From positions 1-5,020 of the forward strand of contig JAUVCP010000220.1 of NCBI GenBank assembly GCA_030590765.1: DNA of 5,020 nucleotides. Reading direction: 5' to 3'. A program made the translations under genes and the position numbers. Source of the DNA: Flavobacteriaceae bacterium (GTDB lineage Bacteria; Bacteroidota; Bacteroidia; Flavobacteriales; Flavobacteriaceae). Below are positions 1 through 5,020 of the stretch, piece by piece (positions within the stretch are counted from its first letter, which is position 1; each line of letters opens with the position of its first letter). The notes below the pieces were generated by a model. It was not told the origin of the DNA and searched no databases. It was given only the letters and a program-made list of their open reading frames with translations.

Positions 1-188
1 CTAAAAATAAAATGACACTTACTGAGCTTTCAGATAGAGTAGGTATCACTATTGCTAATTTATCAATTTTAAAAAGTGGAAAGGCAAAAGCCATTCGATT
101 TTCTACTTTAGAGCTTATATGCAATGAATTAAATTGCCAGCCTTCTGATCTTTTTGAATATCAATCGGTTAAAAAAAAAGATTTGTAA
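1..188 (+). CDS. Small XRE/Cro-CI-type HTH transcriptional regulator (5' end missing)
   Basis: The reading frame is open from position 3 to the TAA at 186-188. The ATG at 12 is in frame, but lysine and asparagine codons precede it without a stop, so it is probably an internal Met and the true start lies outside the window. The visible protein, from MTLTELSDRVGI, reads as a helix-turn-helix: helix 2 is TLTELSDRVG, the recognition helix lies around TIANLSILKSGKAKAIRFS, then comes STLELICNELNCQPSDLFEY. This layout (ELSDRVGIT..NLS.LK.GKA.AIRFSTLE.IC..L.CQPSDL.EY) is typical of the small YozG-like, HTH_26-type regulators of about 65-75 residues, so roughly 10-15 N-terminal residues are missing. 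These proteins usually consist of the DNA-binding domain alone and often sit beside a small membrane protein. Any such partner would lie upstream, outside the window. The C-terminus ends in a lysine-rich tail encoded by a run of nine A. The target is unknown. Confidence 0.85.
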   Translation, partial: KNKMTLTELSDRVGITIANLSILKSGKAKAIRFSTLELICNELNCQPSDLFEYQSVKKKDL

Positions 189-229
189 TTCTCCTTCAAT
201 ACGTGATCTTATTAAAACCACATTAAAAC

Positions 230-262
230 ATTGAAAAACAATAAATATATATTGAAAAACAA
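230..262 (+). repeat. 12-bp direct repeat upstream of the peptidase gene
   Basis: ATTGAAAAACAA occurs at 230-241 and again at 251-262, so the copies start 21 bp apart, about two helical turns. They lie just upstream of the proposed -7 element and so could be paired regulator sites on one face of the DNA. The spacer is very A-rich, which makes chance similarity quite possible. The repeat itself is directly visible; its function is inference. Confidence 0.4.
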
Positions 263-266
263 AAAT

Positions 267-274
267 TTATTTTG
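267..274 (+). promoter_or_regulatory. Possible Bacteroidota -7 element for the peptidase gene
   Basis: TTATTTTG matches the Bacteroidota -7 consensus TAnnTTTG at all fixed positions but one (T instead of A at the second base). Transcription would start near 278-281, giving a leader of about 20 nt before the ATG at 301. This placement would make the ATG at 283 practically leaderless. No convincing -33 TTTG is seen at the usual spacing; the nearest TTG (252-254) is too close. Confidence 0.35.
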
Positions 275-300
275 CCGAATTAATGACTAATTTTATTTAT

Positions 301-2472
301 ATGAAACGATATTGTTTTATTATAGTAATGGCTTTAGTAGTTATAAATACACAGCTAATAACAGCCCAGGATCAATATGAAAATCAAGAAATTGAGGCAA
401 CAATTGATGTTGTAAACTCAGTTCTTAGTGTAAAGAATCAAATTTCTTTACCAAAGTATTTGTTTAGTAAAAATGCTAAAAGCATTGAATTTTATCTGAA
501 TAAAAATTTAAGTATCAAAAAAATTGAAGGTGGTCAAATTGAAAATTTGGTAAATGAAGATACTTTAAACAATCTGTATGTAAATAAATATAGATTGGTA
601 TTTAAAGAACCGAACAATTACAATTTTACAATTCAGTATAGTGGTATTGTAAAAGATGATATTAAAGATTCTGCTACAGAATATGCCCGAGGATTTAGCG
701 AGACAAAAGGAGTGATTTCTCAAAAAGGAATTTATATGGCAAACTCCACCTATTGGCTGCCAACTTTTAATAAAAACTTACTTTCAACATTTAATTTAAT
801 TGTTAATATAAATAAAGACTGGTCTATTGTGTCTCAAGGAGATCGTACAAAAAATGAGGTTGATGGTGATAAGAAAATGATTACTTATCACTCACCTGAG
901 CCAATGGATGAAGTTTATTTGATAGGTGCAAAATGGACAGAATATTCCAAGAAATTAGGAGATGTTGAAGTTCAGGCATTTTTAAGAACACCAGATCAAG
1001 AATTAGCCGATAGATATTTGAATGTAACCAGTGGTTATTTACAAATGTACAATACCTTAATTGGAGACTATCCTTATACAAAATTTGCATTGGTTGAAAA
1101 TTTTTGGGAAACAGGATACGGTATGCCTTCATTTACCCTTTTAGGAGAAAAGGTAATTCGTTTTCCATGGATTCTTTTTTCTTCCTATCCACATGAATTA
1201 CTGCACAATTATTGGGGGAATAGTGTGTTTGTAAATTATGATAAAGGAAACTGGTGTGAAGGTATTACTGTTTATATGGCTGATCATTTAATGCAAGAGC
1301 AAAGAGGTAGTGGAGCTACTTATCGTAGAAATACTTTACAAAAATTTACAGATTATGTCAATGCAGAAAATGATTTCCCTATCAATCAATTTTTAAACAG
1401 AAACAATTCTGCTGAAGAAGCAATTGGATATGGAAAAGTTTTGATGGTAAATAATATGCTGCGTTATGAACTTGGTGATGAGATTTTTATAAAAGCATAT
1501 CAAAAATTTTATGCAGACAATAAATTCAAGAAAGTTTCATTTCCTGAAATTCAAAAGAGTTTTGAAGAAGTATCTGGCAAGGATTTGTCGGCATTTTTTA
1601 AACAATGGATAGATAGAAAAGGTGCTCCAGCACTTTCAATATCCAATGTGAGTTCAAATGGTAATAAACTGCATTTTACGCTGAAACAAATACAAAATGA
1701 GGGTGTTTTTAAGGTAAATATTCCAGTTGCTATTTATACAGAAGGTAATAATGAAGTGGTTTGGAAGTCTGTTGCCATGACTAAAAAAGAGCAAAAATAT
1801 ACTTTTGATCTGGCTCAAAAACCATTGAGAGTTAAAGTTGATCCTCAATTTAATATAATGCGAAGATTAGATCGTAAAGAAGTTCCTTCTTCTTTATCTC
1901 AGGTTTTTGGTGAAACGAAATCAACCATTATTGTACCGGCAAACAGTAAAAGTAAAGAGGCATATCAAAAAATGGCTGAAATCTGGAAAGCTACACAAGA
2001 ATCTCAAGGAAAATCGGTGGCAATTATAAATGATATTGACATTAAAAACATTCCAGTTGATCAATCAGGTTGGGTTTTAGGATATGAGAATAATTTTTAT
2101 GGTAAAGAATTAAAAACCATTTATAAAGATAGTTTCAATGCATCAAATACTGAAATGATTAGTAATCTTGAAAGTTCTGGAGCATTAGTTTATGCCATTC
2201 CAAATACAAATAATATTGCACAATCAGTTGGTTTTGTAGGCGCAAATTCTGATGCTGCAATTGCCGCTTTGACAAGCAAATTATTACATTATGGAAAATA
2301 TGGATATTTAGGTTTTGAAGGTGATGGAGCTAAAAATGTAATGAAAGGATCATTACCTGCATTAGATTCACCTTTAAGTGTAAAAATTAATGATGGTGAA
2401 GTTACGGCAAAACTAATTCCGCGAAAAGCGCTTTACCAATCAAAAAGAGGATCAGGAAGACCACAACATTAA
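301..2472 (+). CDS. Exported M1-like (gluzincin) zinc metallopeptidase
   Basis: Predicted product is 723 residues. The start at 301 is preferred over the in-frame ATG at 283 because it opens directly onto a signal peptide: MKRY, a hydrophobic core (CFIIVMALVVI), then a likely cleavage at ITA|Q near residue 23. The 283 start would add six residues (MTNFIY) before the n-region. There is no lipobox, so the protein is probably soluble in the periplasm or secreted. Residues about 25-240 form a beta-rich N-terminal domain. The catalytic domain follows, with the zinc motif HELLH at 298-302 and the third ligand Glu320 in NWCEG. Tyr377 in GYGK is the likely transition-state tyrosine of the M1 fold, and a short helical segment ends at FFKQWIDRKGAP. 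From about 527 to the end is a further module, with HYGKYGYLGFEGD near 663, that I cannot assign. The usual GAMEN exopeptidase motif is absent; TGYGMPS (271-277) lies at its place, and HExxH to Glu spacing is 17 rather than 18 residues. M1 relatives hydrolyse peptides or N-terminal residues, but the substrate here is unknown. There is no clear terminator immediately after it. Confidence 0.88.
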   Translation: MKRYCFIIVMALVVINTQLITAQDQYENQEIEATIDVVNSVLSVKNQISLPKYLFSKNAKSIEFYLNKNLSIKKIEGGQIENLVNEDTLNNLYVNKYRLVFKEPNNYNFTIQYSGIVKDDIKDSATEYARGFSETKGVISQKGIYMANSTYWLPTFNKNLLSTFNLIVNINKDWSIVSQGDRTKNEVDGDKKMITYHSPEPMDEVYLIGAKWTEYSKKLGDVEVQAFLRTPDQELADRYLNVTSGYLQMYNTLIGDYPYTKFALVENFWETGYGMPSFTLLGEKVIRFPWILFSSYPHELLHNYWGNSVFVNYDKGNWCEGITVYMADHLMQEQRGSGATYRRNTLQKFTDYVNAENDFPINQFLNRNNSAEEAIGYGKVLMVNNMLRYELGDEIFIKAYQKFYADNKFKKVSFPEIQKSFEEVSGKDLSAFFKQWIDRKGAPALSISNVSSNGNKLHFTLKQIQNEGVFKVNIPVAIYTEGNNEVVWKSVAMTKKEQKYTFDLAQKPLRVKVDPQFNIMRRLDRKEVPSSLSQVFGETKSTIIVPANSKSKEAYQKMAEIWKATQESQGKSVAIINDIDIKNIPVDQSGWVLGYENNFYGKELKTIYKDSFNASNTEMISNLESSGALVYAIPNTNNIAQSVGFVGANSDAAIAALTSKLLHYGKYGYLGFEGDGAKNVMKGSLPALDSPLSVKINDGEVTAKLIPRKALYQSKRGSGRPQH

Positions 2473-2490
2473 TCAAAATAGAAAGACAAA

Positions 2491-2514
2491 CTCCCTATAA
2501 ATTTTTATATGGAG
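2491..2514. repeat. Imperfect inverted repeat after the peptidase gene
   Basis: The 24-bp segment from CTCC (2491) to GGAG (2514) is an imperfect palindrome. Four outer pairs (CTCC/GGAG) are followed by one C/T mismatch and then TATAAA against TTTATA-like bases, 10 of 11 arm positions being complementary. It begins 19 bp after the peptidase stop codon. No U-run follows, so a classical terminator is unlikely. It could be an operator over the upstream part of a promoter for the next gene or an mRNA 3' hairpin. Confidence 0.4.
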
Positions 2515-2520
2515 GTTATG

Positions 2521-2528
2521 TATATTTA
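2521..2528 (+). promoter_or_regulatory. Weak candidate -7 element for the ChaN-like gene
   Basis: TATATTTA matches TAnnTTTG except for the final G. It would put a transcription start near 2533-2536 and leave an A-rich leader of about 55 nt before the ATG at 2591. No -33 TTTG is apparent. The gene could instead be read through from the peptidase gene 118 bp upstream. Confidence 0.25.
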
Positions 2529-2590
2529 CGCTGTGAAAATTCAAGCCGTTTGGGTTAACAAAAAATAAACTATTAATAAAAAACCATAAA

Positions 2591-3469
2591 ATGAAAAAAT
2601 TAAGCTTAACAATTATAGTACTAATCGCTTTTGTTAGTTTGACAATTGCACAAGGAAGACCAGCATATGAATTGTATAACAACAAAGGAAAACTGGCAAA
2701 ATATGATAAGATGATCAAAGATCTGGCAAAAGCAGATATGGTATTTTTTGGCGAAAGTCATACAAATCCAATTTCGCATTGGATGCAAATTGAAATGGCA
2801 AAAAGTTTTTATGAAATTAAAGGTGATAAATTAGTTTTTGGTGCCGAAATGTTCGAAAGCCCTAACCAGTTGGTATTAAATGAGTATTTGGCAGGATTTT
2901 ATCCTGAAAAGAAAATGTTGCCAGAAATAACACAATTATGGAATAATTATCAAACCGACTATAAACCATTGGTTGAATTTGCTAAAGAAAATAAATTACG
3001 TTTTGTTGCTTCAAATATACCACGTAGATACGCATCTATGATCAATAAAGGAGGTATTGAAGTTTTAGAAAAATTGAGTCCGGAGGCAAAAGCTTGGATT
3101 GGTCCAGATTTAGTAAAATATTTTGACCCTGCAGTTTATGCAGACATGAAAGATATGATGGGAGGTCATGTGCCACCAAATATGTTAAATATCCAAACTG
3201 CACAAGCAGCTAAAGATGCTACCATGGCACATTTCTCTGTTAAGAATTTTAATAAAGGTGAATTATATTTCCATTTAGATGGTTCTTATCATTCTAACAA
3301 TAAAAGAGGAATTATATGGTGGGTTAATAAAATTCAACCAGGGTTTAATATCAAATCAATTACAACTGTTACAAGATCTACTTGGGATGAAATGACAAAA
3401 GAAGAAAAAAAATCTATTGCAGAATATATTATTGTTGTAGCTGATAATATGACTCAAACCAAAAGATAG
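2591..3469 (+). CDS. Exported ChaN-like protein (haem-binding uptake / TIKI-type fold)
   Basis: The product has 292 residues. The N-terminus MKKLSLTIIVLIAFVSLTIAQ is a signal peptide with likely cleavage near residue 20 (TIA|Q); there is no lipobox cysteine. The rest matches the ChaN/DUF399 family. GESHTNP at 54-60 is followed by His63. GAEMFE at 84-89 and Q93..L..YL.G follow, then W117..Y..DY.PLVEFAK (117-132) and LRFVASNIPRRYA (136-148). Next come Q202TAQAAKDATMA (202-213) and HLDGSYHS (228-235), then KRGIIWWV. The GExH and late H-x-DGSxH motifs correspond to the metal-site motifs of the wider TIKI/TraB/EreA-like fold. Campylobacter ChaN is an iron-regulated lipoprotein that dimerises around two haems, so a haem or iron role is plausible here, but a hydrolase role cannot be excluded. 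The protein should be periplasmic. The start is chosen because the leader is A-rich (CATAAA just before ATG) and the signal peptide begins at once. It lies 118 bp after the peptidase gene and is followed by a likely terminator. Confidence 0.85.
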   Translation: MKKLSLTIIVLIAFVSLTIAQGRPAYELYNNKGKLAKYDKMIKDLAKADMVFFGESHTNPISHWMQIEMAKSFYEIKGDKLVFGAEMFESPNQLVLNEYLAGFYPEKKMLPEITQLWNNYQTDYKPLVEFAKENKLRFVASNIPRRYASMINKGGIEVLEKLSPEAKAWIGPDLVKYFDPAVYADMKDMMGGHVPPNMLNIQTAQAAKDATMAHFSVKNFNKGELYFHLDGSYHSNNKRGIIWWVNKIQPGFNIKSITTVTRSTWDEMTKEEKKSIAEYIIVVADNMTQTKR

Positions 3470-3551
3470 TTTAAAGAAACTGCAAGAAATATCTGAGCTC
3501 TTGACACCGGGCTGAATTGCCAACGAGTATGTTTGTTAAACTATGATTTTT

Positions 3552-3595
3552 CCTGCCTGTATTGAATGGTACGTTTAGGCGGGTTATTTCGTTTT
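3552..3595 (+). terminator. Probable rho-independent terminator after the ChaN-like gene
   Basis: CCTGCCT (3552-3558) pairs with AGGCGGG (3577-3583) over seven base pairs including one G-U wobble, and GTA/TAC in the loop (3559-3561 with 3570-3572) could add a small inner stem. The T-rich tail TTATTTCGTTTT (3584-3595) follows directly. It lies 83 bp past the stop codon of the ChaN-like gene and separates it from the downstream gene. On the reverse strand no U-run follows, so it acts mainly for + strand transcripts. Confidence 0.6.
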
Positions 3596-3659
3596 GGAGT
3601 TTATACTGAGTAAGGTCGAAGAATCACTAAAAAAATGAACAAATAAAAATGAGATTTAC

Positions 3660-3673
3660 AATACTGTAGTATT
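3660..3673. repeat. 14-bp perfect inverted repeat
   Basis: AATACTGTAGTATT consists of two perfect six-base arms around a GT centre. It lies about 160 bp upstream of the proposed promoter of the cytochrome c biogenesis gene, far for a simple repressor site but possible for an activator. It may be chance in AT-rich DNA. Confidence 0.3.
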
Positions 3674-3773
3674 CTGCTATCTTTATAGAAACCTTGTTTA
3701 ATTCAGAACTGATTATCTGTTCCTATATTTTAAAGTCACACATTGTTTAAGCCTTTCCTAAATCAACTTCTTT

Positions 3774-3792
3774 TAGCACTGTGTATAGCACT
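3774..3792 (+). repeat. 7-bp direct repeat, 12-bp period
   Basis: TAGCACT occurs at 3774-3780 and 3786-3792, separated by GTGTA. It sits 40-60 bp upstream of the -7 element at 3833, a position typical for activator binding. Function is inference only. Confidence 0.3.
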
Positions 3793-3832
3793 AAATATTT
3801 ATAAAATAAAAATATTTTGATTTAAATTTCAT

Positions 3833-3840
3833 TAACTTCG
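3833..3840 (+). promoter_or_regulatory. Bacteroidota -7 promoter element for the cytochrome c biogenesis gene
   Basis: TAACTTCG matches TAnnTTTG with C for the third T, a common variant, and is followed by CA. A start of transcription near 3845-3847 gives a leader of about 23-25 nt before the ATG at 3870. A TTTG at 3816-3819 lies only 13 bp upstream, shorter than the usual -33 spacing, so the -33 element remains unclear. Confidence 0.5.
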
Positions 3841-3869
3841 CACGACTAAAAACTATCTAAAAAACAATA

Positions 3870-5020
3870 ATGAAAAAAATAGTTAATCTGCTATTTTCCA
3901 CACGTTTAACGGCTATATTATTTGTAATATTTGCCTCTTCTATGGGAATTGCAACTTTTATCGAAAATGATTATGGTACACAAACAGCCAAGGCTTTGGT
4001 ATATAATGCATGGTGGTTTGAAGGAATCGTGCTTTTGTTTATGATCAATTTTATAGGAAATATTGAAAAATACCGACTTTTCAGGAAAGAAAAATTTTCC
4101 GTATTACTTTTTCATCTTGCTTTTGTGTTGATTATTTTTGGAGCAGCCATTACCCGCTATATTAGTTATGAGGGAATCATGCCAATTTACGAAGGGGAAA
4201 CTACCGATATAATGTTATCTGATAAAGCTTATTTGAAATTACATATAGATGATAATAAGGAGCAGAAATCACCGGTTTACAAGCATTATTTGTTTGCTAA
4301 AGAACCTACCTCAACCAATAGTTTTATTGCAGCAACAGTAAATGTTTTGAATTTTATAAGAGGAGGAAATGATTTTACTATTCAAACAGAATTTAAAGAC
4401 AAGCCCATTACTATTCATTATGTAAATTATATTCCGAATGCATATGAAAAATTTATGCAGGATAATTCGGGGGGTAAATATTTAAAAATAGTTGAATCTA
4501 GTGGAAGAGGTCGTCATGAACATTTTATCAAGGAGGGTGAAACACTAAATATGCATAACTCACTGGTTTCATTTGAAAATCCTACCGAAGGTGCTACAAA
4601 TATATTCACTGAGAATGGAGAATTAAAAATAAATTCTCCAAATGAGGGCACTTATATGATCATGACAACTCAGGAAAAGATCCAGGTTGTAAAAGATTCT
4701 ACACAGGTGTTTCATTTGCGATCATTATATCAATTGGGAAATTTGCAGTTTGTTATCCCAGAAGCTCCCGTTGCTGGTAAAATGGAAATGGTTTCAGGAA
4801 AAAAGGAAGAGCATCCAAGAGATCTGTTGGAAGTTGAAGTTGTTACAGAGAATAGTAAGCAAAATATTACCCTTTACGGAAATAGTTTAAATACCGAATC
4901 ACCAGTAATATTTTCACAAGATGGTTTAAATTTTAGATTGAGTTACGGTTCTAAACAAATAAAATTACCTTTTTCTATCAAATTACGTGATTTTCAACTG
5001 GAAAGATATCCTGGTTCTAT
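3870..5020 (+). CDS. Cytochrome c biogenesis protein, ResB/CcsB domain (3' end missing; likely CcsB-CcsA fusion)
   Basis: The frame is open from the ATG at 3870 to the window edge, 383 codons plus two bases, without stop or frameshift. The N-terminus has the ResB/CcsB layout: STRLTAILFVIFASSMGIATFIEN with a first membrane segment at about 13-30, then YGTQTAKALVYNAWWFEGI leading into a second at about 49-65. A third (SVLLFHLAFVLIIFGAAITRY) spans about 77-97, followed by ISYEGIMPIYEGET. His82 in the third segment matches the position of the transmembrane haem-ligand histidine of fused CcsBA proteins. The remainder to residue 383 is a large, mostly beta-rich periplasmic domain. In System II cytochrome c maturation, CcsBA moves haem across the inner membrane and attaches it to CxxCH motifs of apocytochromes. 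In Bacteroidota the protein is usually one fused chain of about 1000 residues, so the CcsA part with its WWD motif should lie beyond the window; a stand-alone ResB remains possible. No Shine-Dalgarno is present; the leader is A-rich. Confidence 0.88.
   Translation, partial: MKKIVNLLFSTRLTAILFVIFASSMGIATFIENDYGTQTAKALVYNAWWFEGIVLLFMINFIGNIEKYRLFRKEKFSVLLFHLAFVLIIFGAAITRYISYEGIMPIYEGETTDIMLSDKAYLKLHIDDNKEQKSPVYKHYLFAKEPTSTNSFIAATVNVLNFIRGGNDFTIQTEFKDKPITIHYVNYIPNAYEKFMQDNSGGKYLKIVESSGRGRHEHFIKEGETLNMHNSLVSFENPTEGATNIFTENGELKINSPNEGTYMIMTTQEKIQVVKDSTQVFHLRSLYQLGNLQFVIPEAPVAGKMEMVSGKKEEHPRDLLEVEVVTENSKQNITLYGNSLNTESPVIFSQDGLNFRLSYGSKQIKLPFSIKLRDFQLERYPGS

Larger units (their letters stand above)
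3470..3869. other. 400-bp intergenic region, no credible gene
   Basis: No reading frame of meaningful length with recognisable protein features is visible on the + strand, and I saw no tRNA or rRNA signature. The stretch 3485-3590 is visibly richer in G+C than its surroundings and contains the likely terminator of the ChaN-like gene. The middle part (3600-3760) holds a degenerate CTGAG..GTCGAAG motif and a 14-bp palindrome. The last 100 bp is very AT-rich and carries a direct repeat and the promoter element for the cytochrome c biogenesis gene. A small RNA in this gap cannot be excluded. Confidence 0.6.

Noticed and set aside
171..179. Run of nine A near the end of the regulator gene, possible programmed frameshift
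   Set aside because: It lies three codons before the stop in a dispensable lysine tail, and no stimulatory structure is evident; A-runs are common in this AT-rich DNA.
283..300. ATG at 283 as start of the peptidase gene
   Set aside because: It only adds MTNFIY in front of an otherwise ideal signal peptide, and it would be nearly leaderless with the candidate -7 element at 267-274. The ATG at 301 fits better.
881..1132. 83-codon frame on the reverse strand inside the peptidase gene
   Set aside because: It lies wholly opposite a well-supported coding region and its product has no recognisable domain; it is a shadow frame.
1654..1848. 64-codon reverse-strand frame inside the peptidase gene
   Set aside because: Shadow of the coding strand, composed of hydrophobic residues produced by antisense AT-rich codons; no supporting start context.
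2491..2514. Palindrome as rho-independent terminator of the peptidase gene
   Set aside because: The arms are mostly A/T pairs and no T-run follows on the + strand, so termination would be inefficient.
2473..2718. 81-codon reverse-strand frame across the spacer and the ChaN-like start
   Set aside because: It overlaps the signal-peptide coding region of the ChaN-like gene in antisense, which explains its hydrophobic composition. No homology is recognisable.
3543..3578. 11-codon frame starting ATGATTTTTCCT in the intergenic gap
   Set aside because: It runs through the terminator hairpin, is very short and has no ribosome-binding context.

Overview
The window is AT-rich, and every recognisable gene lies on the + strand. 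It looks like a piece of a Bacteroidota chromosome, probably Flavobacteriia or Bacteroidia. Three things suggest this: start codons are preceded by A-rich leaders rather than Shine-Dalgarno sequences; there are near-matches to the Bacteroidota -7 promoter element (TAnnTTTG), the best being TAACTTCG upstream of the last gene; and all four proteins read like types common in that phylum. The sequence alone does not give genus or species.

Layout: (1) positions 1-188 hold the 3' end of a small Cro/CI-type helix-turn-helix regulator cut by the window edge. (2) 189-300 is a short promoter-like spacer with a 12-bp direct repeat. (3) 301-2472 encodes an exported M1-like (gluzincin) zinc metallopeptidase of about 723 residues, with HELLH and a downstream Glu but without a classical GAMEN motif. 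(4) 2473-2590 is a spacer with an imperfect palindrome. (5) 2591-3469 encodes an exported ChaN-like protein (haem-binding-uptake/TIKI-type fold). (6) 3470-3869 is a 400-bp gap without a credible gene. It holds a likely rho-independent terminator, some short repeats and a good -7 promoter element. (7) 3870 to the window end is the N-terminal third or so of a ResB/CcsB-type cytochrome c biogenesis protein, most likely the fused CcsB-CcsA haem-export/cytochrome c synthetase found in Bacteroidota.

How the genes may work together: the peptidase and the ChaN-like protein both carry cleavable signal peptides, so they act in the periplasm or beyond. The ChaN family is linked to haem/iron and CcsBA exports haem and attaches it to apocytochromes, so a haem-handling theme across the last two genes is possible. 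However, they are separated by a terminator and a separate promoter, so they are probably not one operon. The neighbourhood is mostly housekeeping-like. I see no mobile element, CRISPR array, RNA gene or clearly novel system. The most interesting points are the divergent active-site motifs of the peptidase and the unexplained small sequence elements between genes.
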